Notes: generated by a model from the letters alone, not told the origin. A stretch of DNA of 64,000 nt from Rheinheimera hassiensis (GCF_022436675.1 NZ_JAKUJZ010000002.1:565417-629416); one strand, 5' to 3'; counted from the stretch's first letter, positions 55,938 through 63,666 are shown. Program-made: numbers and translations.

Positions 55938-56783
55938 ATGTTAAACAAGATTATTAAAGCCACTTTAGTTAGCACTCTTTTAATAAGTTCTAGCATTAAT
56001 GCCTCTACTACTGGTTTAAAAATAGAGGAAGACGGTTTTGTCGGAAAATATTATCCGTCTGCATCAAATGAGCAGAGGATTGCTGTATTGGTCTTGGGCG
56101 GGTCTGAGGGAGGGGTGCCTGAAAGGCTTGCAGAACCAGTTGTTGACGCAGGATATCCGACGTTAGCTTTAGCCTATTTTAATGCTGAAGGATTACCAAG
56201 GGAACTAGAGAAGATCCCGTTGGAATATTTTACTCAGGCTAAGTCTTGGTTAAAAAGGCAGTCCAATGTAAAGCCAGATGAGTTAATTATCGTTGGTTGG
56301 TCTAAGGGAGCCGAGCTGGCACTGCTGTTGGCATCAAAAGATGATCAGATTACACGGGTGGTGGCAATAGCACCAAGTTCAGTAGTTTGGGCAGGAATTT
56401 TAAAGGATTGGACGAAAGTGCCTGCATCGAGCTGGATGGAGAAAGGACAAGAGTTAACTCATGTTCCGTTTAAACCGTCGGGTCCGGTAAACGGTTTGCG
56501 GGATCTGTATACTCAGTCATTAGCGAACCGAGTTGATAGCAACAACGCAGATATTTCTGTCAATGATATAAGTGCACATGTGGTACTAATGACCGGCGAG
56601 AATGATGAAATTTGGCCATCGCCTCAAATGGCGAATGACATTTGCGAGAAAATGAATGCAAAGCGAGATAATCAGTGTGAGCATCTCAATTACGAAGGTT
56701 TAGATCACTTGCTAAATTATAAGTTTTTGAACAAAGATGCGGCCATGAATCACACGTTTATCAATAAGCTTAAAGGCGGCTAA
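55938..56783 (+). CDS. Cassette 12: exported BAAT-type alpha/beta hydrolase
   Basis: 281 aa, the largest cassette protein. Signal peptide ~1-22 (KIIKATLVSTLLISSSINAS). Hydrolase core: VLVLGGSEGGVPERLAEPV, nucleophile elbow IIVGWSKGAELALLLASKD, MTGENDEIWPS (acid region) and a His in EGLDHLLNYK. This order is that of the acyl-CoA thioesterase/BAAT C-terminal family, here predicted periplasmic. Substrate unknown. Confidence 0.75.
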   Translation: MLNKIIKATLVSTLLISSSINASTTGLKIEEDGFVGKYYPSASNEQRIAVLVLGGSEGGVPERLAEPVVDAGYPTLALAYFNAEGLPRELEKIPLEYFTQAKSWLKRQSNVKPDELIIVGWSKGAELALLLASKDDQITRVVAIAPSSVVWAGILKDWTKVPASSWMEKGQELTHVPFKPSGPVNGLRDLYTQSLANRVDSNNADISVNDISAHVVLMTGENDEIWPSPQMANDICEKMNAKRDNQCEHLNYEGLDHLLNYKFLNKDAAMNHTFINKLKGG

Positions 56784-56831
56784 CAAGCAAAGGCAAAGCG
56801 ACGCGTACCGCGCTTGCTTTGGACGTTAGGG
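56778..56831 (+). repeat. attC site 12
   Basis: R'' GGCTAAC, R' GTTAGGG; short GCAAAGGCAAAGCGACGCGTA type. Provides the ORF 12 stop. Confidence 0.85.
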
Positions 56832-56834
56832 CTT

Positions 56835-57152
56835 ATGCAAACTATCTACAAAGTACGGCTTATGTTCGAGTGGGGTGGTGGCTGCATATGGTGTGGTAAT
56901 GATGCTGCGCTCGAAAAATTTGATGTTGGACCTATCGAAGAAAAGATATCGCTGTCAGAGGCCACGCTTCAAGAACTCGACATATTATCGACTTGGCACG
57001 ACAAAGCACTTAATTGGGAATACCCGCCTGATCCAAGTCCTTGGAGTCAGGCGGAGTTCAAAGAGTTTGAGGCTGCCGCACTTGCCATGCGGGCAAAACT
57101 GCAAGCAGAGCTTGGGCCGGGTTTCGAGGTAATTTATGAGTCAGTTCCGTGA
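56835..57152 (+). CDS. Cassette 13: hypothetical protein with WGGGCIWC motif
   Basis: 105 aa from ATG 56835; an upstream frame start lies in attC 12. N-terminal YKVRLMFEWGGGCIWCGND, then LQELDILSTWHDKALNWEYP and a helical C terminus. The Gly/Cys/Trp-rich start looks like a conserved cassette-borne family, but I cannot name it. Soluble. Confidence 0.65.
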   Translation: MQTIYKVRLMFEWGGGCIWCGNDAALEKFDVGPIEEKISLSEATLQELDILSTWHDKALNWEYPPDPSPWSQAEFKEFEAAALAMRAKLQAELGPGFEVIYESVP

Positions 57153-57158
57153 ATCAGC

Positions 57159-57242
57159 ACCTAACAATCGCAGGCACAGCGACGGTTTTTTCGTTGCGGC
57201 TTCGCCTTCACTACAAAACCGCGCGTGCTGCGGGCGTTAGCA
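57159..57242 (+). repeat. attC site 13
   Basis: R'' ACCTAAC, R' GTTAGCA; match to its cassette start (GTTAGGGC) is only partial. Confidence 0.8.
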
Positions 57243-57569
57243 GGTTTTCGGGTTTTAAGGGTTTTAGTCTGTAGTTTTGTTCCAGCCTTGCTCGCGTTTG
57301 GCTTTCCTAGCGGCACTGGCAAATAGTCAAAGCTCGCCAGTTTGTGGGTTTGCTGCAAACGGTGGTGGCGGTAGCGTTGTTCTTCGTGGCTTCGCTTAAC
57401 AGTTTTACAGGTTCTGGTTGGCTCGCCGTATCGCAGCTGGTCGGTTAAGTTTTAATTAAAAGCAGTCTGCCGTTGTTCGAGTTTACCAGTGCGGCAAGCC
57501 GCGAAAGTTCGGTTCAGGCTGCTAACAAGCAAAGGCAAGGCGACGCGTACCGCGCGCTTGCTTTGGGCG
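57237..57569 (+). repeat. Cassette 14: ORF-less repeated cassette, copy D
   Basis: 333 nt, the most distant copy (8.5 cassettes from copy A). The frame open in A and C is broken by stop codons here, while the block GGTGGCGGTAGCGTTGTTCT and the 3' hairpin segment are kept. Confidence 0.75.
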
Positions 57570-57575
57570 TTAGCT
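57520..57575 (+). repeat. attC site 14
   Basis: R'' TGCTAAC, R' GTTAGCT; GCAAAGGCAAGGCGACGCGTA type. Confidence 0.85.
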
Positions 57576-57602
57576 TCTTCATAACAAAAGAGGTATTAGA
57601 TC

Positions 57603-58103
57603 TTGGATATAGATTTCACCTCACTAATTACTGGCGCAGGATTTACAGCCGTAGCGGGTTGGCTAGCTTCGTTCCTGGCTTTGCGAAAGAGTGAGAAAAG
57701 TATTCAGATAACACAAATAACACAAGAAAGAACTAAGTGGCGAAGCGCTACGCGGGAACTTGTACAAAATATAGTCATTGCCTTTTCTGGAGAGCAAGAG
57801 CCAAGTAATGAACAGAAATCGAAATACCGGGCAGCATTGGCAACCTCTCTGAACCCAAAGTCAAATCATGATAACCAAATACTCACGGAATACGATAATT
57901 TGACACATGGTGGCGATACGGCCCGATTTACATTGGCTATTGCGTTATTGCTCAAACATGATTGGGAGCGTGTAAAATGGGAGTGCTTACCAATCTACAA
58001 AAAACCATTCAACTACATGGTTAAAGAAAACAGGGCGTGGCGCAAGGATGACTATCGTTCTCTGCCCAACAAAGCTAACAAGCAAAGTAAGGCGGACGCA
58101 TAA
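57603..58103 (+). CDS. Cassette 15: membrane-anchored cytosolic protein
   Basis: 166 aa, TTG start after AAGAGGTATTAGA. One N-terminal hydrophobic segment (about 7-28, SLITGAGFTAVAGWLASFLA), then a basic helical domain with QERTKWRSATRELVQNIVIA. Widespread small proteins with a TM followed by an E-R-x-K-W-R helix have this shape, but no function can be given. The C terminus (NKANKQSKADA) is encoded by the attC. Confidence 0.65.
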   Translation: MDIDFTSLITGAGFTAVAGWLASFLALRKSEKSIQITQITQERTKWRSATRELVQNIVIAFSGEQEPSNEQKSKYRAALATSLNPKSNHDNQILTEYDNLTHGGDTARFTLAIALLLKHDWERVKWECLPIYKKPFNYMVKENRAWRKDDYRSLPNKANKQSKADA

Positions 58104-58129
58104 ATGCGCCGCTTCTTTGGGCGTTATAC
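58073..58129 (+). repeat. attC site 15, overlapping the ORF
   Basis: R'' AGCTAAC, R' GTTATAC; ORF 15 reads through R'' and stops at TAA in the loop. Confidence 0.85.
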
Positions 58130-58134
58130 GCATT

Positions 58135-58497
58135 ATGACTCAGCCATATAGATTGCGGATTAAAACTGCGGTTAAGATAAAAATCGGCCTACTTGTGTTG
58201 GCTGGCGTGTTATTACTTGCTGCCATTTTGTGGCAATTGGTTAACTCTGACCTATTTAAGCGGGAAGATCGGATTGAATTCAAAAACTATCAAGTAGTTA
58301 CGCCTGAATCAGTACGCAAGACCGGCAAAAATGGCTTTTATAAACATGTGGCAATAATAAAGTTGCCCTCTGGCAAGTTCACGCAGCTTCAAGTTACGGA
58401 AGCTTTAGGCTTAGAAGGCAAATATTGCATTGCGGAATCATATAAAAATGGGCATTTTGTTTCTTACATTAATGCAGAGTTCGACAAATGCGTATAA
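58135..58497 (+). CDS. Cassette 16: single-pass membrane protein
   Basis: 120 aa from ATG 58135. Basic N terminus (TQPYRLRIKTAVKIK), helix GLLVLAGVLLLAAILWQLV, then a ~75-aa extracytoplasmic part with KLPSGKFTQLQV and two cysteines (KYCIAES, DKCV). Unknown. Stop supplied by attC 16. Confidence 0.65.
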   Translation: MTQPYRLRIKTAVKIKIGLLVLAGVLLLAAILWQLVNSDLFKREDRIEFKNYQVVTPESVRKTGKNGFYKHVAIIKLPSGKFTQLQVTEALGLEGKYCIAESYKNGHFVSYINAEFDKCV

Positions 58498-58578
58498 CAA
58501 GCGCAGTCACAAACGGCCACTGCGTGGCCTGGACCTCAACCGCTGCGCGGGTTTCGGCCTGTGCTGCGAGCGTTAGCT
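58492..58578 (+). repeat. attC site 16
   Basis: R'' GTATAAC, R' GTTAGCT; almost identical to attC 17. Confidence 0.85.
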
Positions 58579-58613
58579 GGCCGAGTTACCCACTGACTGT
58601 AAACCAGGAAAAA

Positions 58614-58874
58614 ATGTTTTTGATCAAAAAAAACGAAGTTACATTTATGCTCTGGTGGAAATTCATTGGGGCAATCGTAATGAGCGTATTTATGGTGTTT
58701 GCCATTCGTGAGGGAAGCTTTTTTGTTTCTGTTAGGGGGGAAGTAATAACGATAGAGAATAGACCAATAATGTTCCCTATTTTGATAGTCTCTTTCGTTT
58801 TAATGACGATGTTGTCATATTGGCAAGGCGGTTATGGCCTTTATCAAAAATATTTTGTTAACCAAAAACAATAA
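58614..58874 (+). CDS. Cassette 17: small two-helix membrane protein
   Basis: 86 aa from ATG 58614 (AGGAA 5 nt before). Helices WKFIGAIVMSVFMVFAI and MFPILIVSFVLMTMLSYW flank a short loop RGEVITIENRP. Family not recognised. Confidence 0.6.
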   Translation: MFLIKKNEVTFMLWWKFIGAIVMSVFMVFAIREGSFFVSVRGEVITIENRPIMFPILIVSFVLMTMLSYWQGGYGLYQKYFVNQKQ

Positions 58875-58877
58875 GGC

Positions 58878-58964
58878 AGCTAACAAGCGCAGCCACAAAC
58901 GGCCACTGCGTGGCCTGGACCTCAACCGCTGCGCGGGTTTCGGCCTGTGCTGCGAGCGTTATGT
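58878..58964 (+). repeat. attC site 17
   Basis: R'' AGCTAAC, R' GTTATGT; GCGCAGCCACAAACGGCC type. Confidence 0.85.
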
Positions 58965-58968
58965 GTGA

Positions 58969-59349
58969 ATGACTATGGATTGGCGTCTAATGGAAGTATT
59001 CAACGGTATCGATCTCAATGATTCTTTCGTTTTAGATTGGAGCTATGAGAATAACTGCCTGTACTTTGAGCTGGAGGCCAGCATCTGGCCAGAGTCCAAA
59101 TATTATGCTGAGCCAAAGCCAAACGAATATACGTGTTACCGAAAAGCAATACTTCAATTCACTAATGCAGTTTCCGTATCTGGTTTAAAGCCCAAATCGG
59201 CTGTAATGTCATCAACTGATCCAGACGGTACGCTTGATTATGGCAACATTGATACATTGCAGGTAGTCGACGGTGGATTTGAGCTTACCGGCAATTTTGG
59301 CAATATAAAAATATCTGGCGGGGAGCTTCGATTTGAAATTCACACCTAA
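58969..59349 (+). CDS. Cassette 18: hypothetical soluble protein
   Basis: 126 aa (start ATG 58969 or 58975). Beta-rich, acidic: DSFVLDWSYENNCLYFELEA, YRKAILQFTNAVSVSG, NIDTLQVVDGGFELTGNFG. The repeated short beta strands look like a small immunity- or lipocalin-like domain, but no family is claimed. Stop supplied by attC 18. Confidence 0.65.
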   Translation: MTMDWRLMEVFNGIDLNDSFVLDWSYENNCLYFELEASIWPESKYYAEPKPNEYTCYRKAILQFTNAVSVSGLKPKSAVMSSTDPDGTLDYGNIDTLQVVDGGFELTGNFGNIKISGGELRFEIHT

Positions 59350-59421
59350 CAATCCGCGTCATTCGGGGCCTGCGGCCCCTGCGACGCTCACAAGTTCGCG
59401 CGCATGCGCGGGGCGTTATAT
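59344..59421 (+). repeat. attC site 18
   Basis: R'' ACCTAAC, R' GTTATAT; CCGCGTCATTCGGGGCC type. Confidence 0.85.
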
Positions 59422-59434
59422 TTTTTGAGTAGTC

Positions 59435-59851
59435 ATGAGCACAATAATTAGAACTGTAATAACGTCACTACTTTTATTTATGTTGCCGATAACCGCTTAT
59501 CAGGCATACAAAATATTGTTTATTGGTAGCTGCGATCCAAAATTTGGCTGTTGGGGCACCTTCGAACTTAGCTTGTTAATTGGCTCAGCGTACTGTTTTA
59601 TATCTCTAGTTGCATTAATCACGGTTCAGTTGGTATCCAAAGTAAACATGCTCAACGTGTTAGCTGTGCTGGTAACACTGCTACTCGGAGCAGCACATTG
59701 GTTTGTGCTTTCGATTGAGCTTTTAGATTCACTAACCATGCAAGTGTTATTTTGGCTGGCGCTGTCAGGTGTGCTTTATTCACTTGCAGCTGTAATTTCA
59801 AAAAAATATAACAAGCAAAGCCAGCCGACGCGTACCGCGCAGCTGCTTTGA
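59435..59851 (+). CDS. Cassette 19: four-helix membrane protein with attC-encoded tail
   Basis: 138 aa, four hydrophobic segments (about 7-27, 45-65, 72-92, 100-120). The last residues NKQSQPTRTAQLL come from the attC sequence, where the frame stays open to TGA just before R'. Function unknown. Confidence 0.65.
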   Translation: MSTIIRTVITSLLLFMLPITAYQAYKILFIGSCDPKFGCWGTFELSLLIGSAYCFISLVALITVQLVSKVNMLNVLAVLVTLLLGAAHWFVLSIELLDSLTMQVLFWLALSGVLYSLAAVISKKYNKQSQPTRTAQLL

Positions 59852-59860
59852 GCGTTAGCT
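59806..59860 (+). repeat. attC site 19, overlapping the ORF
   Basis: R'' ATATAAC, R' GTTAGCT; sequence type of attC 3 and 8. Confidence 0.85.
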
Positions 59861-59875
59861 GAAAAGGAAAGTCAG

Positions 59876-60310
59876 TTGAATATTTCGAGATTCATTTTTG
59901 TCTTCTTAACGTTTTTATCATTCTCAGCATATGCAGATAAGCGGACTTATATTAACTTGGATGGCACGGCGGATGTTCTTAATTTATACGGGATCAATCT
60001 AAAGGCGATGGATCCAGAACACAGCCCTATCGGATTCAGATATACAGTAACGTACCCGACAAAAGTAAGAAATGGATACGAAATTGAGCTGGTGAGATTG
60101 CAGATAACAGAAGATAAATACGAGGTTTTCCAAACTGATTTATTTTCAGGCATTGCCGAGAATTCAACCAATAAGCATACTTTTAATTTCAAAAATGGCA
60201 TGGGTAAAATACTTTCAATCAGCTTTTTATATCACTCTGTCGTTGAATCAAAAGTTATTAGCATAGGAGTTGAAGATATCAGTTCTGCACCAGTTAAGTT
60301 CGTGATGTGA
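59876..60310 (+). CDS. Cassette 20: exported hypothetical protein
   Basis: 144 aa, TTG start 4 nt after AAAAGGAAAG. Signal peptide ~1-20 (ISRFIFVFLTFLSFSAYAD) and a beta-rich mature part (GFRYTVTYPTKVRNGYEIEL). No cysteines and no known family. It stops ~50 nt before its attC. Confidence 0.65.
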   Translation: MNISRFIFVFLTFLSFSAYADKRTYINLDGTADVLNLYGINLKAMDPEHSPIGFRYTVTYPTKVRNGYEIELVRLQITEDKYEVFQTDLFSGIAENSTNKHTFNFKNGMGKILSISFLYHSVVESKVISIGVEDISSAPVKFVM

Positions 60311-60358
60311 ACAATCAGTGTTTTCAGGTTCGCAATTGGCAGCTGACGGTTGGTTTTC

Positions 60359-60413
60359 AGCTAACAAGCAAAGGCAGCCGACGCTTACAGCGCGGCTGCT
60401 TTGAGCGTTAGGC
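60359..60413 (+). repeat. attC site 20
   Basis: R'' AGCTAAC, R' GTTAGGC; GCAAAGGCAGCCGACGCTTA type. Confidence 0.85.
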
Positions 60414-60424
60414 TTCTCGAGAAA

Positions 60425-60847
60425 ATGGATAAAGTTGTCGTTGAAAATGGTTTTTGGGATGGCCCAAGAAGTGGAATAACTATAATAAAAGGCATGCCAT
60501 ACAGGTTTGTTTCTGATTTTGGTGATGCTCAAGACAGAACTGAAATTTTCAGTTTGTATTCAATTTCGCAAGAGGAAATGGATTTAGAGCAGGAGCAGTG
60601 GGCCATTTTTATTAACTGGAATAATGATTATGAAGCGGGTAAAGCATCAACAAATACGCATCCAGCAAATGGTGGTATTTCTGAACGCTGGGATGAATTA
60701 GAAGAAATTCTAAATGAATCAAGAAATCAAAACGAGACTCCAGCTTTTAAGGCTACTGCTATCTTTAAGGACAAGAATCAGGAAAAACGTTATGACTTCA
60801 GCGGTCCAGACTACATTGTACAGTGGTCGTTTTTGGAACAAGCCTAA
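60425..60847 (+). CDS. Cassette 21: hypothetical soluble protein
   Basis: 140 aa from ATG 60425 (TTG 60401 lies in the attC). VVENGFWDGPRSGITIIKGM at the start, then SDFGDAQDRTEIFSLYSISQ and acidic helices. The opening motif looks conserved-family-like, but I cannot name it. Stop supplied by attC 21. Confidence 0.65.
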   Translation: MDKVVVENGFWDGPRSGITIIKGMPYRFVSDFGDAQDRTEIFSLYSISQEEMDLEQEQWAIFINWNNDYEAGKASTNTHPANGGISERWDELEEILNESRNQNETPAFKATAIFKDKNQEKRYDFSGPDYIVQWSFLEQA

Positions 60848-60957
60848 CAAGCTGCTGTAGTCGCTCGCAGGCTCGCTGGGACGCAAACACATGGGCTGCG
60901 TCGCTTCGCTCCTAAATTTTAGCCCATGTGTTTCCGCCCCTAAGCAGGGCGTTAGGG
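60842..60957 (+). repeat. attC site 21 (longest in the array)
   Basis: 116 bp. R'' GCCTAAC, R' GTTAGGG; long central stem AAACACATGGGCT / AGCCCATGTGTTT. Confidence 0.85.
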
Positions 60958-60961
60958 CTTT

Positions 60962-61471
60962 ATGGAGATTAATCAATTGTTTAAGTTTTTATTAATGATA
61001 ACGTTATCAGCTTCCTTTCTTACTGCGTGCCAAAGTACAGGCACAGTGGATAAATCAGTAACTGGATTAAAAAAATGTGAAAGCGAGGGAGAGCTGGCAT
61101 TCCAATACGCAGTAACAAAACCTTTCATACTAGAGACTTTTGCCCAAAATCCTAAAGAAGGTAAGGCTGGCGAAGCTTGGCGGTTTTTAGCACTTATTAT
61201 TGACGATGATAAAAAATACTCAGGAATTTCTCAGGATACGAAAATGGCTATAGCTAAATCAGTTACAGATGCTAATCTGTCGGATGATTTCAAAGTTGAT
61301 GCTTTTTTGTTCCGAGAATACTATAAACTGAGTTGTAACAATAAGGCTAATGGCTCATCAACTTACGCCTTACAAGAAATAGATTCGAATGAAATATTAT
61401 CTTGTTGGGACAACAGAAATGGTTCTGTAACCTTAAATGCGTGCATGTTTCAGTTGGCAAGTAAACCCTAA
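60962..61471 (+). CDS. Cassette 22: lipoprotein of unknown function
   Basis: 169 aa. Signal with lipobox LTAC at ~20-23, then a helical domain ending in SCWDNRNGSVTLNACMFQLA; five further cysteines. Start ATG 60962 directly after the R' box. Stop TAA from attC 22. Confidence 0.7.
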   Translation: MEINQLFKFLLMITLSASFLTACQSTGTVDKSVTGLKKCESEGELAFQYAVTKPFILETFAQNPKEGKAGEAWRFLALIIDDDKKYSGISQDTKMAIAKSVTDANLSDDFKVDAFLFREYYKLSCNNKANGSSTYALQEIDSNEILSCWDNRNGSVTLNACMFQLASKP

Positions 61472-61520
61472 CAAGCAAAGGCATCTGACGCGTACCGCGC
61501 AGCTGCTTTGAGCGTTAGGC
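61466..61520 (+). repeat. attC site 22
   Basis: R'' CCCTAAC, R' GTTAGGC; GCAAAGGCATCTGACGCGTA type with CTGCTTTGAGC right arm. Confidence 0.85.
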
Positions 61521-61549
61521 ATGCAGCATAGACATCGGAGTCAAATCGA

Positions 61550-61921
61550 ATGGATGATAACGTAGCGTTGGTTCAGCGGCAGTTGGACGCTTACAACGAT
61601 AAAAATATTGACGGCTGGTTAAGTACTTATGCAAAAGATGCAAAACAGTTCAATTTACACGGTGAGTGTTTCGCTACCGGCCATGAAGAGATGCGCAAGC
61701 GCATTGCCGTTCGATTTGAGGAGCCCGATTTACATGCTCGTCTATTAAGTCGCATTGTTATGGAAAATATCGTAGTAGATCATGAAGTGATTACTCGAAA
61801 CTTCCCTGAGGGCAAAGGCGAGATTGAAATGCTGTGTGTTTATGAAATAGAGAATAGCTTAATTAAAACAGCGTCTGTCTCCGTTGGTCAGCCTAAAGTG
61901 TATGGTTCAAAAAATGCCTAA
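61550..61921 (+). CDS. Cassette 23: SnoaL/NTF2-like protein
   Basis: 123 aa cone-shaped alpha+beta fold predicted from VQRQLDAYNDKNIDGWLSTY (helix with AYN..D), AKDAKQF and GHEEMRKRIAVRF, the usual start of nuclear-transport-factor-2/SnoaL family enzymes. Cassettes often carry such small isomerase/dehydratase-like folds. Activity unknown. Confidence 0.7.
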   Translation: MDDNVALVQRQLDAYNDKNIDGWLSTYAKDAKQFNLHGECFATGHEEMRKRIAVRFEEPDLHARLLSRIVMENIVVDHEVITRNFPEGKGEIEMLCVYEIENSLIKTASVSVGQPKVYGSKNA

Positions 61922-61996
61922 CAATCGCCATCAAAAACGCGCCCTTTGGGCGCTCGACTCGCAACACGTTGCTCGCGTTTGTGGCGGGCGTTAGCT
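61916..61996 (+). repeat. attC site 23
   Basis: R'' GCCTAAC, R' GTTAGCT; internal stem AAAACGCG / CGCGTTT plus GCGCCC-TTTG-GGCGC. Confidence 0.85.
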
Positions 61997-62010
61997 TTGC
62001 GGAAAGTGCG

Positions 62011-62400
62011 ATGAAAGATCCTTGGAATCCGATAAACGAAGAATTGCGAGAATGGGCATTTGATGCCGATACGCTTTGGCCTACACAAGATTTTGATCTT
62101 TCTGTGGCAGAGCTTTACCTTTCGGAAATCATCTTGGAATTGGCTTCAGACAATAAGTGTCCAAAACAGCGATTCTTTTTGAAATGTGCATATATTATTG
62201 TCGGTGATGCTGTACGGACTGATTACCACACTGAAAGCAAAGAAGACGTAATGTCTTTCTTAGACAGCGCAGAGAAAACAGGCAATTCATACTTGTTAAA
62301 ATTTATTGAGCAATCTAAAGACCTCATTCGGAACCCATCAAAATTCGATTATGATCAGTGGTGTGATGGAGGTCTAGCCTATGCGCAGTTCAAAAGCTAA
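62011..62400 (+). CDS. Cassette 24: hypothetical protein
   Basis: 129 aa from ATG 62011 (GCGGAAAG upstream). Helical, Trp-rich N terminus KDPWNPINEELREWAFDADT, LYLSEIILELASDNKCPKQR, ending in QWCDGGLAYAQFKS. Looks like a conserved cassette family; function unknown. Stop from attC 24. Confidence 0.65.
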   Translation: MKDPWNPINEELREWAFDADTLWPTQDFDLSVAELYLSEIILELASDNKCPKQRFFLKCAYIIVGDAVRTDYHTESKEDVMSFLDSAEKTGNSYLLKFIEQSKDLIRNPSKFDYDQWCDGGLAYAQFKS

Positions 62401-62495
62401 CAAGTCAAAGCACGCGGACTTGGTAAAGCTGTCACCTTTTTCGCTTGCGCAAAAAAGCCGCCAACTTCACCAAGCCGGTGTTTGAGGCGTTAGCT
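62395..62495 (+). repeat. attC site 24
   Basis: 101 bp. R'' AGCTAAC, R' GTTAGCT; arms ACTTGGTAAAG / CTTCACCAAG. Confidence 0.85.
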
Positions 62496-62508
62496 ACTTA
62501 GGATGGTT

Positions 62509-62886
62509 ATGAGATTTTTTCTGGCAATAACTGTATTCCTTATTTCAGGAACAGCATTCGCATGTTCCTGCTCAAATCTTATTACTAAGCGGGATTTCGA
62601 AAAAGCGGACTATGTTTATATTGGCAGGGTAATGTCTGCTGCGGTTACACCTGATGAAGTTGTTGAAAGCCAATTGCAAGTTAAGGAAGTGCTAAAAGGT
62701 AAACCGGATCAATATGTTTTTCTCTCGGCTGCTAGTTTCAACGCTATGTGCGAGGGTGAGGTTATTGTTGGTTCGGACTATATCGTATTTGGACGGTACG
62801 GTGAAAAAACTTGGTTATCTTCTTGTGGTCCAACACAAAATTTTTGGCACAGAGAACAAATAGAAATGTTCATCAATGGTAGCTAA
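62509..62886 (+). CDS. Cassette 25: exported TIMP-like cysteine protein
   Basis: 125 aa from ATG 62509 (AGGA upstream; ATG 62503 also in frame). Signal peptide ending AFA, mature N terminus CSCSNLITKRDFEKADYVYIGRV and further Cys residues at NAMCEGEV and LSSCGPT. This spacing resembles TIMP/NTR-like secreted domains, whose function in bacteria is unknown. Stop from attC 25. Confidence 0.6.
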   Translation: MRFFLAITVFLISGTAFACSCSNLITKRDFEKADYVYIGRVMSAAVTPDEVVESQLQVKEVLKGKPDQYVFLSAASFNAMCEGEVIVGSDYIVFGRYGEKTWLSSCGPTQNFWHREQIEMFINGS

Positions 62887-62958
62887 CAATCCGCGTCATT
62901 CGGGGCCTGCGGCCCCTGCGACGCTCACAAGTTCGCGCGCATGCGCGGGGCGTTATAA
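62881..62958 (+). repeat. attC site 25
   Basis: R'' AGCTAAC, R' GTTATAA; CCGCGTCATTCGGGGCC type, body identical to attC 18. Confidence 0.85.
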
Positions 62959-62976
62959 GGCTCCGAAGATTCAATC

Positions 62977-63243
62977 ATGGGATTAATAGAGGCACTATTA
63001 TTAGGAATCCAGTTTAAAAGGCTGCAAAAGCCGTTGGTGTTCTTTTCTATGCTCATCGGACTAGTAGCATTCAGTGTTTTTGGTATTGGGATAATCGCGG
63101 CTTTGATAACTGAAGTTGCCACTACGGAAAAAGAAATCACGTTTAAGTTAATCGGTGCTAGCTTTGGGCTACTTGCTCTTTCAGCAGTATTTTTTGGTCT
63201 CGCATGGATATGCGGCTACTTTATAAAAAGGTGCTTCGAGTAA
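62977..63243 (+). CDS. Cassette 26: two-helix membrane protein
   Basis: 88 aa. Amphipathic basic start (GIQFKRLQKPL), helices VFFSMLIGLVAFSVFGIGII and LIGASFGLLALSAVFFGLAW, ending IKRCFE. Unknown. Confidence 0.6.
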   Translation: MGLIEALLLGIQFKRLQKPLVFFSMLIGLVAFSVFGIGIIAALITEVATTEKEITFKLIGASFGLLALSAVFFGLAWICGYFIKRCFE

Positions 63244-63247
63244 TGCC

Positions 63248-63346
63248 TTATAACAAGTTGCTCAAGTACACTCCGGCCGCAAAATGCACGGCCTCCGCGG
63301 GACAACCTACACTGCGTTTCGGTTGCCCCTTAGCAAAGCGTTATAA
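63248..63346 (+). repeat. attC site 26
   Basis: R'' TTATAAC, R' GTTATAA; 99 bp with CAACCTACACTGCGTTTCGGTTG inner stem. Confidence 0.85.
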
Positions 63347-63359
63347 GATCGGGTGAGCG

Positions 63360-63560
63360 ATGAAGTATATTTTTGCTGTAGTCGTAAATATTTTGGTTCT
63401 GGCTATTTCGGTAGCAGGGCTATTGTCTACCTGTATGTGGGGCTGCCCTAATACTGGCATACAGCTTGTGTTTAAAATTTCTACATTGTGTTTGTTGGTC
63501 AGCCTTGTGATGGTTATCTATCTTTGGGTAACAAGTAAAAAACATGCGAGCGGGATTTGA
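63360..63560 (+). CDS. Cassette 27: small two-helix membrane protein
   Basis: 66 aa, ATG 14 nt after the R' box. Helices IFAVVVNILVLAISVAGLL and LVFKISTLCLLVSLVMVIYL joined by CMWGCPNTGIQ. Unknown. Confidence 0.6.
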   Translation: MKYIFAVVVNILVLAISVAGLLSTCMWGCPNTGIQLVFKISTLCLLVSLVMVIYLWVTSKKHASGI

Positions 63561-63575
63561 TGTGATATCAAATGC

Positions 63576-63646
63576 TTATAACAAGGCCAGTCAGCATCGC
63601 TCCCGTTGGTCGCTGGACCTCAAAACCGCTGCTGGCAGCGTTATAT
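63576..63646 (+). repeat. attC site 27
   Basis: R'' TTATAAC, R' GTTATAT; GGCCAGTCAGC / GCTGGCAGC arms. Confidence 0.85.
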
Positions 63647-63666
63647 TTTCTGGAGCACGGAAAGAA

